Shown: one piece after another, positions 23,725-36,020 of the stretch
How the letters are laid out: each line of letters opens with the position of its first letter
How positions within the stretch are numbered: position 1 is the stretch's first letter
NCBI RefSeq assembly: GCF_002994745.2
Contig: NC_037092.1
Span: 78,705,824 to 78,769,823, forward strand
Length of the DNA stretch: 64,000 nt
DNA from: Rosa chinensis
Taxonomy: Eukaryota; Streptophyta; Magnoliopsida; Rosales; Rosaceae
Direction of reading: 5' to 3'
The notes under the pieces: model-generated
What the model was told of the DNA's origin: nothing
The model's database searches: none
The model's input: only the letters and a program-made list of their open reading frames with translations
Position numbers and translations under genes: made by a program

Positions 23725-24041
23725 TGGCATGTTTACTTACTTGGACTGGGAGGGAATGATTACGGGGTAAATTTATTTCTCCATTTACTAACACATAAAG
23801 GAATTTGAATGATTCAGGGTAAAAGTATTCCTACGTTTACTAACACATGAAGGAATCAGAATGGGTGTAGGTCTCATCTCCTTATAAGGAATCGATTCCT
23901 GAATACTCAAGAATTTAATTACGAAGGGGGGAGATGGGTTTAGGAATAAACTCCTCTGGAATTAATACCGATTCCTTTTTTCTCACATTTCAGTTGTCTC
24001 CGATTCATGATTATTTCCATTACAAATAAGTAAATGTGCCA
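23725..24041. mobile_element. PIF/Harbinger-type (Tourist-like) MITE
   Basis: 317 bp with imperfect terminal inverted repeats, TGGCATGTTTACTTACTT at the left and, inverted, TGGCACATTTACTTATTT at the right. It is flanked by the 3-bp duplication TAA (23722-23724 and 24042-24044). No coding capacity. TAA/TTA duplications are characteristic of PIF/Harbinger. Confidence 0.8.
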
Positions 24042-24045
24042 TAAT

Positions 24046-24330
24046 TAAATCATGGAGCCAAGAAGATCCTACTTCTTTACAAAACATAGCTTGCACTAAT
24101 AACAAAGCTGATCTTGCCAATTTATGAGCCACCAAATTAGAGCGTTTCTTCACATGTTTCCAAGAAACTATATCAAACTTACTGCATCCAAAAATCCTCC
24201 AATATCACTAAGGTCCCATCCAGAAGAATTCAGTCCATTAAGCACATTAAGTGTATCACCATAAACTGCCACATTCCTCAGTCCCAATTCTCTACAGTAC
24301 TTTAATCCATGCCACAAGGCTAAGACCTTA
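24046..24330 (-). pseudogene. LINE reverse-transcriptase-associated RNase H-like remnant
   Basis: The minus strand reads ALWHGLKYCRELGLRNVAVY, then GDTLNVLNGLNSSGWDLSDI and, after a frameshift, WKHVKKRSNLVAHKLARSA. This is the RNase H-like (RVT_3) C-terminal pattern of plant LINE polyproteins. Only this segment remains and it is interrupted. Confidence 0.75.
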
Positions 24331-24563
24331 GTGACATTTTTTTTTTAAATACTTGTCTTAAAAAAAATGACATTTTTTGTAAATACTATTTTTTTTTTTG
24401 TTAAAAGGAAGAAATATTTCACAAAATTCATGGCCCCACCCACCCACACACACACAAAAATATTTACAATAGATATTTATTTATATACATGTGCCCTAAA
24501 TCAGTGGCTAAGTAGTTGTAGATACCTCTACTAGCAAGGCTGTTTTCTATGTCACCAAGCATA

Positions 24564-25009
24564 AGTAACACCCTCTTTGGGGGGCCCACAAGCCATGGTG
24601 GGGCCCAACCGAGACATGCATCCCGTAGCCCGATGTCCAAGCTACGCCACTGTAGTTGGAAGCGGCCAATACCTCGCCGGAAAGCCACCTTCCCGGCCTT
24701 GCCAAGTTGCTTCCATAATATGTATTTCTAGACTAGAATGGGACTTCTTGTCCTACATTGAAGAACTTGTAGAGGAAGAAGCCTCTCTCCCCTATAAAAG
24801 GAGACTCCTTCCCACTTACTCAACATCCCATTACAACTCATGTAATCCCCTTTGGGCCTCAAGGCCCAAACATACATAGTACAATATTCAAGTGGATGTA
24901 GTCTCCCGCTAAGGTGGGAGACGAACCACTATATTTCTTGTGTCTCACTCTTTCTTTCTCTCTCTCATTCTTTATGTTAATTAGACCCCCTCGGTCACTA
25001 ACATTAACA
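24564..25009 (+). mobile_element. Ty3/gypsy-type LTR with adjoining primer site
   Basis: The LTR ends ACTAACATTAACA at 25009. It is followed immediately by ATGGCGTCGTCTGTGGGAAG, matching the TGGCGCCGTCTGTGGG primer-binding pattern common in plant gypsy elements. TATA box CCTATAAAAGG near 24791, and a GGGCCTCAAGGCCC stretch near 24853. The left end is less certain: AGTAACACCC at about 24555-24564 may be a mutated TGTAACACCC. No downstream partner LTR was found. Confidence 0.7.
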
Positions 25010-25824
25010 ATGGCGTCGTCTGTGGGAAGCCAACACTTAAGGCTTCGTCATGTACCATGAACTTTGGCCCGTTAGAGTCAATTCAACGCTCGGTCAACAT
25101 CAAATGAGGGCTGGTCAACGTAAGTAAGGGCTAGTCAACAACAATACAAGGATGGTCAACGCCAATTGAAAAAAAAAAAAAAAGCATTTGGGGGTGCCAA
25201 ATTACTCTGGACACCCAAAGATCTAATGTGGACAACTTCCCACTCTCCAATCATAATCAGCGGTAGGCGCTCCAATCGATCAATCATCGTCAGCGGCAAA
25301 CACCAGCGTTAACCTCTAGCGCCGACAGCTAGACAAGGTAAGTTCAAAGCCAGCCGTAAAAACTCAAGCCCAGCGTCAACATTGACACACCGCCAAGCCG
25401 CCAGCGCAGTTAACCGCTAGGGCCAACGCTGATAGTGGATTCCATCCGCCAAGCAAGCCATCGCTAGCTCTCAAACGGCTCCACCCTACCTACAGAAGAC
25501 GTCGCCTCACCGGATTCCTATCCGAAAACCCTCCTTCCCACGAAGAAGTCATCTTCATCAGGATCATCAAAACAATTTCTAAAATCTAACCCTAACCCTA
25601 ACCCTAAACTCAAATCCAGATCCAACCCATCATCCATGTCGCAATTCCCCTCCACAACCCCAAAATCGGAGTCACCGGAGACCAAAACGGAACTGGTTGT
25701 TACTTGAGACTACTCGACGCGCTGTTGGAACATATCCATGACTAAATTGACCTGGTTCTCGCAGTCCGAAGTCAAAGTCGTCGGTGTTGGAAATGGAATT
25801 GGGCTCCAAAACGACGTCGTCGAG
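25010..25824 (+). mobile_element. Internal region of the gypsy-type element, non-coding remnant
   Basis: C/A-rich leader sequence follows the primer site, with GCCAGCGTTAAC-like repeats (25290-25450). No gag or pol frame is visible before a different LTR end at 25825. CTAACCCTAACCCTAACCC near 25587 is a short telomere-like run. Confidence 0.5.
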
Positions 25825-26485
25825 TGATGCGGCTAAAATAGCCTCACAATTTAACCCTGCAAAATGTAGTTGTCAGTATAGGATAAACATGGATCGTTCA
25901 GTCCGGGGATTGTATGGTACACCGACACAAAAAGTCAATTAACAAATAAAAGAATAAAATGGGAGGTTTTGAAATTTGGATCCTAATATACTTAAAATAA
26001 AAACAAAACAAATAAACCTATATACAATGATCGACTTCCCTAACCTAGACCAATACCACACGGAAATTACTAAGTGTAAAAATAGAAAATTCATTTCAAC
26101 ATGCTACAAAAACGTGCCCATCTTAAATGCCTAAATAAGAGCCCAAATGAAAAGCCTCAGCGGATCAATCCATTTATCTGATTCATTCTAATGTAGACTT
26201 GGATCGGAAAAGTCCTTACCAAGCCTAATACTACTAATTTTCAAAAACACTTAGCGTAATTCTCTTAACTAGTAGTATTATTATCTAACCCTCGAATCAA
26301 CTCACACGTGCAAATTAACCATTACACATAGAATTTAACATGTAATTTCCAAAATTGTTTAATCGTTAAAGCATGATTTTTACCACTCGTTAGAACTAAT
26401 TACTATTTGTTTAACTTAGTGTCTCAACAAATAACAATTACTCTTGGCAAATTAAACAAACACACAAGAACTCTCACCGTTATTC
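25825..26485 (-). mobile_element. End of a long-LTR family member (copy 3, reversed)
   Basis: Starts TGATGCGGCTAAAATAGCC and continues with CACAATTTAACCCTGCAAAATG and then TCCGGGGATTGTATGGTAC. This is the reverse complement of the 3' end of the solo LTR at 6282-8546. The other end may lie as far as about 28423 but no target duplication was found. A LINE-type retroposon (26500-27506) interrupts it. Confidence 0.55.
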
Positions 26486-26499
26486 TAACATGCAAACTT

Positions 26500-27506
26500 T
26501 TTTTTTTTTTTTAGAGAATAAATCTATTAATAACCAAACAGGTTACAAAATTCCAGACCTTCAACGAGAGGGACTTACATGAGCCAAAAAAACTCAACCC
26601 CACCCAAATTAACCTATCACCAGACCTATGTACAACGATACAACCCCGCCACCAACATTAAGATGAACTGTTTCCACCCGTTCGGACACTGCGTCCCAAA
26701 ACAGCCTGACCACGTGTAAGGGTGATTCACCATTACGCTGATAACCAGAAAGCACCGCCAAAAGACCAGACCCACCAAAACGACCAAGACACCAAACAAT
26801 GGCATCGACACTCTCCAGAAACACCTAAACCCTCACTCACAAGAGGAGGGACTTATTCCTAACTAACAAAACCACCAAAACCAAACAGCAAATAACTAAA
26901 AAACAGTACACAAATCAACACCAGAGGCTCAAGAACATAGGCCTAGCCCAAAGACCACCACCCCCAGCAAAGGGCAAGCGCGGCAGACAAACCCTCATGC
27001 TACCAGCTAGCCCCAACGCCACCACGCCGTCTCCACGCATCAAAACTGCACCTCGCTGAATTCCTCCGCCGCTGCACCGCCCTGACACGCCACAAACAGC
27101 CCTTGCATCAAGCGGACGACCTCAAACAGGTCCAAAGCTGAGACCACGACAGATCCCTTTCGGGATCGGCACCTCCTTGTTTAGATCTGATCAGCCACAG
27201 CCCAAAAAGCAGGGTCGATGACATTAGAAACCACCGCCGGAACTCCAAGTTCCGTCGCTGCACCTCCAATGTCATCGCCTGGATCCGATAGAGACAGATC
27301 GAAAACGATCCGCCCAAACCAGAAACGAAGACCCATCCACCCTCCCAGAGCCACGCTGCTGGCTTGAGACCCCTCCACTACTCAGAGACACCATCCTCTC
27401 CCGGGTCGGAACGTAGCGGCGGAAAAGTCAGCTACATTCGGCTGGGAGAGAGCACACTCACTATCAGTTTTTTTCCTCCTTCGTGCGTGCGGCAGCTAAC
27501 AACGAG
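26500..27506 (-). mobile_element. LINE-type retroposon without RT
   Basis: 1,007 bp read on the minus strand, ending in a poly-A tail (poly-T at 26500-26512). Flanked by the perfect 14-bp duplication TAACATGCAAACTT (26486-26499 and 27507-27520). The 3' end, TTATTAATAGATTTATTCTC before the tail, resembles plant L1 elements. No reverse transcriptase is present, so this is a truncated, internally deleted or non-autonomous copy. Small frames inside match nothing known. Confidence 0.85.
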
Positions 27507-27904
27507 TAACATGCAAACTTATGAACCTAACTCTGAAAATTACCTACACACGTAAAAGGGCACAAGATTGTAACATGCATCATCAAAGAATTCTCGAAAT
27601 CAACTCAATAATAAACTGAAAATCTCAAAAATATTAATAAAAATATTCTGAAAATTTCATGTCTCCAATTACACAACTCGCAAATCCAAACACACAAAAC
27701 AAAAGCAAAAATTGTAAGTAGAGTCATAGTTACACTTTGAAGCTTTCCTCAGCGGCTTGGCAACAAGGTGATGAACTCGTCTCTACTATGGTGGTGGAGC
27801 GTCCTTGACTCAACGCCTTAAAGCTTTGTAGATTGATGGATGGATGGTGGTCACGGTCTTGTAGGAGATGGAGGTTTGAGGAGTGAATTGGGCAATCTTG
27901 GAAT

Positions 27905-28020
27905 GGTTTTTGGTCAGGAAGCGATCTTGTTCAGGAAGCGATCGGCCAAGAAGTGATAGGCCAGGAAGTGATCGTGGTCAGGAAGTGATAGGTAAGTAAG
28001 TGATCGGCCAGGAAGCGATG
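27905..28020. repeat. Minisatellite with GGAAGTGATCGG-type units
   Basis: Six or so variants of (T/C)CAGGAAGYGATMGG spaced 15-25 bp apart, imperfect. Confidence 0.75.
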
Positions 28021-28129
28021 ATAATTCTGGTCTGGATGTTGCCTATTTATAGGGGAGCATTGGTTGGCTTTTGTTGATCATACCCTTCATCATTTGGACG
28101 GATGGGATTGCATCATAATTCCTTTAATT

Positions 28130-28330
28130 TTCCAGCTGAAACGTCTCCTTTATGGCCTTAATTCCTCTCATAATGGGGTCTCTTAACAAGCTGAAATGTC
28201 TTTCTCTTATTATTTTTTTTCAGTTGAAACATTTTTCTCCTTTATTTATTTTCCAGTTGAAACATCTTTCTCCTTTATTCCCCAACTGAAAAATTCTTTC
28301 TCCTTTATTTTCCTTCTTCATTGCTTGGTC
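28130..28330. repeat. Diverged repeat with CAGTTGAAACATCTTTCTCC units
   Basis: Four to five degenerate units of about 35-45 bp, each with AGTTGAAA or AACTGAAA followed by TTTCTCCTTTATT. This resembles the internal repeats of the long-LTR family at 6360-6520. Confidence 0.65.
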
Positions 28331-28785
28331 AAACGTCTTAAATGCTTTATTTTTTGATTCCATAATTGTTGTTTCCAAGAGTTCCACTAGGCAAGGTTTC
28401 CTACAACAAGCAGGAGAATATCATATTTTTTTAGAGAAAATAAAAGAGAATTAAAATGTAAAGACCGCGAAAAGGTCAATGGTGAGGAATCCTAATCCAA
28501 CTAGAATTTTTCATTTTCCGCTTATTTCACGCCAAACACTCTACAAGACTCTGAAAACGACTCAATGACTCAAAACACAAAACTAAGAGAGAAACAAAGC
28601 TAAAATGAGGCATATACTCAATAATATTGTTGCACTTTTTGCTCGTATCATTGTGGTTCCGCTCGGTGTGGATTGTGGAATGGTACTGGGAAAAGATGTC
28701 GTCTTCGTCGTCAAAGTCTTCATCGTCTTCTTCATGGACGGTGACGAACTGGGCCGGCGGGAAATCAGGATCGGAGGAGATGTAG

Positions 28786-28944
28786 AGGTCGAAGTCGTTG
28801 GAGGACTAGTAGGGGAGGGATTTGAAGGCTTGTTTATATGGTTTTCCTTGTCGGCGAGGGAGGGAGGGTCGAAGTCGTTGGAGGACTAGTAGGGGAGGGA
28901 TTTGAAGGCTTGTTTATATGGTTTTCCTTGTCGACGAGGGAGGG
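28786..28944. repeat. Tandem duplication, about 80-bp unit
   Basis: Two nearly identical copies beginning GGTCGAAGTCGTTGGAGG, near 28788 and 28868. They run straight into the GA tract. Confidence 0.85.
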
Positions 28945-28957
28945 AGGGAGGGAGGGG

Positions 28958-29099
<142 letters not shown>

Positions 29100-29399
29100 T
29101 GTGTGTGTTGCTCGTGCCGGAGAGAGAGAGGAGAGATAGAGGAGCATGGCTTCCAATTAGGCTGAGGGCAAAAATTTCATTTTACTTCAAATATGGTAAG
29201 TGAGAATAAAAATCTTTTGTTGGGGTAAGTGAGATAACTTTGGCTCATTTTGGGGTTTTTGGTCAAGGATCATTTACATTAATTAGATAGGAGTTTGGTT
29301 GTTTCCCCGCCATTTTTCTGTCTTTAAGTATATTTAGACTCTGACTTATTGGCTAATCATCTGATGCAATGAACCCTTATTTCAAAATATATATATATA

Positions 29400-29512
29400 T
29401 ATATTGTTAGAGTCTTTCTTTATGGGTAAGGATAAATTAAAAAAACTTAAAAGGGTAAGTGAGAAAAAAATTACTAGAATTAAAATAAATGGACAAAATC
29501 TCTAAAGGCAAA
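29400..29512. mobile_element. MULE terminal fragment
   Basis: Inverted relative of 21825-21900: it shares AAACTTAAAAGGGTAAGTG, AAATGGACAAAATCTC and intervening bases. Orphan end. Confidence 0.55.
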
Positions 29513-30247
29513 ATAGTCAAATTACCTCCTGGCTTTTCCCATGGCTGCCGATTTACTCCATGACATTTCAATTTTGATTATCTATACCCTCACTTTTCTA
29601 ATTGTTGCCGATTTACACCCTATCGTTATTTTTTAGACTTTCCATCCAATTTTCCGTTAACTTGGTTAGTACGTGAGGGGCTTTTTCGTCTTTTCAACTA
29701 TCACCCAAAAAAAAATTATACAAACCAACACATCGTTAAAGAAATTAAAAAAAATATACAAAACTGTTCTTCATTAAAAGACGGAAAAAAAAAAACTTGC
29801 CCTTGGTCACTTCTTCCTTGTCCATCTCTTCTTCTTCTTCTTCACTCCGTTTATTTCAAGATCGGTCGTTAGCTTGCAACTGATAGCTTAATTAATATTT
29901 GGTCGATAGCATACAAAGTAGTTTTACATATTTTTTTTCTTGATTTATTAATATATGAGGGTAATATTGGAAGATAGAGACAATAAATTTATAGTTGGCC
30001 GGGGTGTACTAAGATTTTTGTTTGGTACAAATAGCAACATACTTTTTTTGGGTGACAATTGCAGAGACGAAAAGACCTCTTACATGCTAACCAAGTTAAC
30101 GGAGAAATTGGATGGAAAGTCTAAAATTTAATTATAGGGTGTAAAGTGACAACATTTAGAAAAGTGAGGATGTAAATAATCAAAATTGAAATGTCAGGGG
30201 GTAAATCGGCAGTCATGAGAAAAGTTAGGGGGTAATTTAACTATTTG
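29510..30247. mobile_element. Inverted-repeat (foldback/MULE-like) element
   Basis: Left arm about 29515-29715 and right arm about 30040-30245 are inverted copies of roughly 200 bp, with matching TGCCGATTTAC and TTTCCATCCAATTT blocks. The central part is AT-rich and non-coding. No clear target duplication was found. Confidence 0.75.
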
Positions 30248-33109
30248 ATTATGAAATTTAGGTAACTCACGGCTCCAAATTTTAGAGGAGTCAGATCCGA
30301 ACTTCAATTTTGCAACAAAAATCAATCCTAATAATTTACTTACACATGTTAGTGTTAATAATTGTAAAGCCAGCTAGCTAGAGCCTTATTTGTTTGTTAT
30401 GTTCTGATCCCTTAAAACTTTACCACAGTAATTGAAGATGTTAATCAATGCGTTAGTAATGGCACGTACTCTAACCTAAAGATGTTCGTTTATCAGAGCA
30501 TTAGTCGTCTAGCTCAATTACTCCCGTGAGTGCCGTAGCCCGTACGTCATTGGCTCTAACCTTTGCTAAAAAGTGAATTAATTAATTATATATCGTACGT
30601 ATGTAGGTTATAGGATAGCTAACCGATCTTCTTTAGAGCATAGCTAACCGATCCTGCAGTTCTTACACAAATATTATCCTTAGCAACATATTGATGCCCA
30701 AGTAGTCTTGGTAAGAGAAGAATTTGATATCTATTCTAAAAGTACCCACGTCAACAAAAGATTGTAGGTTACCAGGCACAGTCGTGAAGTTATGGAAGCC
30801 GAGACGTGGAGTGTTTGGGTCCTAAGACCTCATCTCATGAAGGTCCCTCCTCCTTTTTTCTATTTTATTATTTTGCGATTATTTTTTTTTCACTCCTCGT
30901 TTATATTTATCAAATATTTTATTTTATTATCTATAAATTTTATTTATACGATATTTATTTTTGATTTATACTTTCTTTCTTCGAAGTCAATTATTTCTTT
31001 TTTTACTTATTACGGCCATGTCTAATTGCCATCAAAATCCTCTCTTTCTTTGGCAATTATTTCTTTCTCCATTTATCTTTGCATATATCTCTCTTTCTCT
31101 CTTTTCAGCTATTTTCTTGCTTAACTATCCACCCATCATCATGGCCTATTGAAATAGATTTAAAGAAGAAAGAAGTCAACCAACTCATAAGGTCACGAAA
31201 TATGAAATAAATAAGGAAGAAGGAAATCATAATAACAAAAAGCCAACCAACCATGGATGACCATGCATGCCGATCTAATGCCGCTAAAGCTCAATCTAAT
31301 CTGTAGAAAATAATTCGGTTAAGATCAATTATGAGTATTTCTTATATCTCAAGAAAAAAGATTCAATATTGGAATTAAATAGTTCTAGTACCTGGTGGCG
31401 AAGAAGATTGTAGCAAATTAGGCTTTCAAATTCAACCTGCAGCAAATTAGGCTTTCAAATTCAACCTGAAGAGTGACAGAAATGCTTCTTAAGTGCTTGA
31501 GAGAATAACTTTAATTGTAGAGAGAATACTTGTGCAAAGGAGAGAGACTAAATAACCCACTATCCTTATCAAAAGCTAAGAAACCTAAAGCAATTATACA
31601 TCTTCTCTCCTTTTGTTTTCTCATTTATAAAAAAAAAATATATCTCTAATAAATATTTCTAGTATATATCTTTTGGGGTTAACAGCATATTAAATAGGGT
31701 ATGTTTATATTTATTAAAAAAAATTATATTAGATAAAAATTTAAGTATTGATACAAATTTCAGTGAAAAATTTTAAAAGCCACAATTATCATAACACTGT
31801 GCAAACAAAACATGCGGCTAAGAGTGTGATCTATCAGTTTTATATATTTTTATTTTATTTAACTTTATCTTTTCTCATATACATACTGATATTGGTATCT
31901 AATAAGTTCCTATATTTTGATAAATCAATGTTAATCTCTCATTTGTCACGGTTATGTGTATCTGTATAACAAATGAAACAAAAAATAACAAAGGGAACAA
32001 TTTACTCTATATAATAATACTGTTACAAAAGTGTGTCTAATAGTGGTTGTATGGCAAATTCAAGGGTCATTTGCCACCTCTGAGTTTTGTTATTGAATTC
32101 CTAATCTATGAATTATGAACTATGAATTTGTAGACAAATGATGATTTTTCTAGCTTTGCCTTGAGAACAGGTGGGGCTTGTAGAAATTAAGACACTTGGA
32201 AAAAGGCATGGAATATCATCATTTGTAAAGCATGGATTTATGGGGGAAAAAACAGCACTTAGCAGACAAATGGGTCTTGGCTGTTACTAAAAATCATGAT
32301 TAATGTAAGCTGCTTTAGGTAAACAAAAGCAGGAGGATCCACATAAGATAAGAGCTTTGAAATCCTTCAAGGGACAACAAAGCATATAAAGCATCAAATA
32401 ACTCGAGCTCTAATTTGCTTCATTAGTTCTGGCACAGCTAATCCGATGTCAGATGTAATATTTATACGAAACAGAATGGGAAGCCTTCAAGCTTAAGTTG
32501 GTACCAAACAATCACAAAATATTGTTCCCTTGTAACAGCTAGCTTTACTATGCAAATTTGATTCCATTGGAAACTCATTTGACATTTTACCTTCAAGCTA
32601 TTAAAGTACATGAAAGAAGATAATAGAAAGTACAAAAGAAGGAAATAGAGAGGAAAAATCAATTGAGCTCAAGTACTAATTAAGGATAAATTTTTATTTG
32701 ATTAGCACATTTGAGCAACCTTGAAGTTGGTATACACTAAAAACGAAAAAAAAAACATACCTCAAGTCACACTAACCATCCCACAACTCATACAATGAGT
32801 AAATCAAGACATGCAGAGCCGGCGGAGATTCCGACCGCTCTATGCAGAAGTTGGGCTAGAAATTGGAAGAAATAAATTGGCAGTACTAGACTAACTAGAT
32901 TATGCTAAACAAAGGTATTAATTAGCCTCATGTTGCTTATTTATGTTGGTGATAATAATGAAGAACTAAAAACACAATTTTCATACTAGTGGACCCAACT
33001 CCAACCTTCCATAGACTAACTCTTCAGCTCTTTAACTCTGTTTCTGCACTCCTTAGCCTACTCATAAGAGTGAGAGACTGAGTTTGAGATACTCAATGTG
33101 CCACCGTTG
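30248..33109. other. Gene-free interval upstream of the second OVATE gene
   Basis: Very AT-rich. A 28-bp direct duplication (GCAAATTAGGCTTTCAAATT...) lies at about 31411-31469. No gene, RNA or complete transposon was recognised. The last few hundred bases should contain the promoter of the gene that follows. Confidence 0.5.
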
Positions 33110-34264
33110 ATGGGTAACTACAGGTTCAGATTGTCAGATATGATACCACATGCCTGGTTTTACAAGCTCAAAGATATGAGCAAAACCAGAAAACACAACA
33201 CTACTTCTCCCAAGAAAAAACCACCAACCTCTACATTTCCTCCACAAAGAACCCATCTTTCACAAACCAGATACTCCTACTACATCACAACAGAACAACA
33301 ACCCAACAGAGATGAAAAGTTCTACAACTCACCTACACACCCCCAAGCCTCGGATGTACATTTTCCAGAACAACCCAGAAGGTCGTCAACCAAAAGAAGC
33401 AGAAGGAAAGCTGTTTACAAGCCTTCACCTAAAAAACAAGTAACCTCTTCCTCTGTTTCCTCAGGCCATTGTAGCTGTCATGCCTCAATTCCTGAGTCTC
33501 CAGACTACTTTGGCTCATCTTCAAGTGAGAGAAATTCCCCTGAAACTCATGACTTTCATGAATTGATTCCATCTGAGTTTGAAAGCGACCAGTTGTGTGC
33601 TTCTGAGTTTGGCTCTTATAACTGCAGAGTTAGTTCTTCGACTTCTGATTCTATCATTGACATGAAAAAAGAAGGCTCACCCAAGAAAGTCCATGATGGG
33701 TTTGACATGATCTCAGAATTAGAGCTTCCTCGAATCTTGACAAAGCCAATGAAGTTTGATGATCATGATAAGGCCAGTGAGTCCACCAAGTTAAGAAAAA
33801 GTACTCCATCCAAATTGAAGGAAACAAAAGGACACCGGTCTCTTTCTGTCAAGATAGTCAAGGAAGAAAGAAGCAGTGGTAGGACACAGAAGGATCAAAA
33901 GACCACAACTCCTTTCGTTCGAAACTCGTCTGCTTCTCCAACCGGCATAAGGCTTCGAGGAAACTCTCCAAGACTTGCAAGCAAGAAACTTCAGCAGCCC
34001 TGTGGTGCTAGAAAGAGTGTGTCAACGAATAGAGGCATTTCGGACAGCTTTGCAGTTGTGAAGTCCTCATTTGACCCACAGAGGGACTTCAAGGACTCGA
34101 TGAGGGAGATGATTGTGGAGAACAACCTCAAGGAATCCAAAGATTTGGAGGACCTTCTTGCTTGTTATCTTTCACTCAACTCAAGGGAATACCATGATCT
34201 CATTGTCAAGGCTTTCGAGCAAATCTGGTTCGATATGGCTCACATCAAAATCTCAGATTCTTAG
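33110..34264 (+). CDS. OVATE family protein with MGNYRFR N terminus
   Basis: Intact single-exon frame of 384 aa. The start chosen is the ATG at 33110 because MGNYRFRLSDMIPHAWFYKL is the conserved opening of the larger OFPs; the frame extends four codons further upstream but only to a GTG. The middle is Ser/Pro/Lys-rich and low in complexity, with basic blocks (RRSSTKRSRRK) fitting nuclear import and a short Cys/His stretch HCSCHAS. The OVATE domain occupies the last 65 residues: DSMREMIVENNLKESKDLED, then LLACYLSLNSREYHDLIVKA and FEQIWFDMA. Known role: transcriptional repression with TALE homeodomain partners and effects on cell elongation and organ shape. Closest Arabidopsis group OFP1-OFP5 by architecture; exact orthologue not assigned. 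Confidence 0.92.
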   Translation: MGNYRFRLSDMIPHAWFYKLKDMSKTRKHNTTSPKKKPPTSTFPPQRTHLSQTRYSYYITTEQQPNRDEKFYNSPTHPQASDVHFPEQPRRSSTKRSRRKAVYKPSPKKQVTSSSVSSGHCSCHASIPESPDYFGSSSSERNSPETHDFHELIPSEFESDQLCASEFGSYNCRVSSSTSDSIIDMKKEGSPKKVHDGFDMISELELPRILTKPMKFDDHDKASESTKLRKSTPSKLKETKGHRSLSVKIVKEERSSGRTQKDQKTTTPFVRNSSASPTGIRLRGNSPRLASKKLQQPCGARKSVSTNRGISDSFAVVKSSFDPQRDFKDSMREMIVENNLKESKDLEDLLACYLSLNSREYHDLIVKAFEQIWFDMAHIKISDS

Positions 34265-35205
34265 GTTATCAAATTTAAATGCATATATCTGTATAATCTT
34301 TTTAAGTTATGATGACTACTTTCTTTTCTCAATTCTAGGTTCATCTTATTCTTGTATCTTTAGAAAGACTGCATGACTTGTTTCTCTGCTCTGTTAGGCA
34401 TTTAAAAATGCATCTTATGAGCAAATGAAGTATTAATTTTGATCAAGTTTCGATCCGATTTTATGAATTTTCACCGTTAATTTATTGATTGAGCTAACCC
34501 TGAAATACAAATTAATTAGTACTAAATTTGAACCCTAGTGTTTGTACATTCTAAAAGCTGAAATTGAGCATCATGAAAATGGCATTAGGTACAAATTGTA
34601 TAAGCATGTATTTCTGTCTGTGGTGGGCTTTCTTGTTTTGGTTTCTTGTATGTATAATTTTAAAGAATAATTTGTTCCCCCAAGTTTGTTTCTGGAAAGA
34701 AGCCAGTCTACTTATTACTAGACCATGAACTAGTAATGTAGAGCCAACAAATAAGAACCTGTACGTAGAGGGGTACAGAAGCCAGCGGAAAGTTTTGTCC
34801 GATAACCATGTACTGCACTAATGGTAACCATGTGTTTTCATTGCGTTTACTACAACATAGTTTTGGACATGAGCAAAACCGGAACTAGAAAAATGGAAGA
34901 TGTAGACTTGATGGCGAAATTTTCTAATAAGAACACAACTAGTTAAGAAGAAAATTTGAACGAAAACTTCTGCTTTTTACAAGAAATATATCACTAAGAA
35001 TATATAAAAACAGAGGCAAACCATGATATTGTGACATTTATCATACATTGATTTTACATATACTTGAATAAAAATTACAATTTTTTTGAATAAAAATTAC
35101 CACATTCATTTACAATAATTACTTATAATTAAACCAACATTACAAAATTACAACATTGACAAATTAATTTAAAAACTTATAACAAGGGTTGTAGGTGGCG
35201 TAATT
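34265..35205. other. 3' flank of OVATE gene, gene-free
   Basis: Probable 3' untranslated region, then AT-rich sequence with nothing recognised. Confidence 0.45.
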
Positions 35206-35221
35206 ACCATTAATAAAACCT

Positions 35222-35364
35222 GTCAGTGAGCTGTGGCCTATTGGTTAGCTAGTCTAACTAACACCGTGGAGGTCATGAGTTCAAATCTCACTGACATCAA
35301 GGATGGGGTGGGGTGGGGAGTTACATTGTCGTCCAAAATATAAAAAAAATAAAATAAATAAAAA
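35222..35364 (+). mobile_element. tRNA-derived SINE
   Basis: 143 bp. tRNA-like head with A box TGGCCTATTGGTTAGCTAG and B box GAGTTCAAATCTC, G-rich body, and an A-rich tail. Flanked by the perfect 16-bp duplication ACCATTAATAAAACCT (35206-35221 and 35365-35380). Confidence 0.9.
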
Positions 35365-36020
35365 ACCATTAATAAAACCTAATTAAACCCCAAGACTACA
35401 TAAAATAGGACTCACATTACCACAAATTTGTTGTCACATTTGTAAATGTGTGTATGACATACAAATATGTACTATAGAACTTTCCAAAAAGAAAGGTTTC
35501 GTGTAGTCTTAGGCTCATGAAACTTAATGACGTGAATTGGAAAACCCTATTATATTGTCCTATGAGCTTGTACTTGGGTGCGTCTTTCTAATTACTTTGT
35601 TTACCCTACAAGTTTCTGATTTATTAAAATACTAAAATATTTTAATAGAAAAATACAATAGAAGACAATATTTGATTGAAAATAACAATTAATTTTTTTT
35701 ATTACTACCCCTACAGAATACGAACTTAAACTTCATTCTTAATATCTTCATTCAATTCGTCGTTAAACCCGGTGAACTGATTGACTAAAACTTCATGAGA
35801 TTGACTGAGAGAGACAAGGAGGAAGCCAAAAACAATCGAGAGAGACGTGGAGAAAGCAAAATAGAATAAAAGAATTCGAGTTAAACTCTACATTGGAAAA
35901 TGGCATTTTGGGTAGTGTAAATGGGTGAACAAAATAATCATGAAATTAAAAAAATATGTGTAGGACGAGAAGAGAATGTGAGGATACTTTCTTGAAGCAA
36001 AACCCTAAGCGGCCTTCACC

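Noticed and set aside
25585..25610. Telomere-like CTAACCCTAACCC run
   Set aside because: Only about three and a half units of CCCTAA, not the plant CCCTAAA array; too short to call an interstitial telomere.
33098..33109. Four extra N-terminal codons on the OVATE gene
   Set aside because: The upstream codon is GTG, not ATG, and the conserved family N terminus begins at the ATG at 33110.
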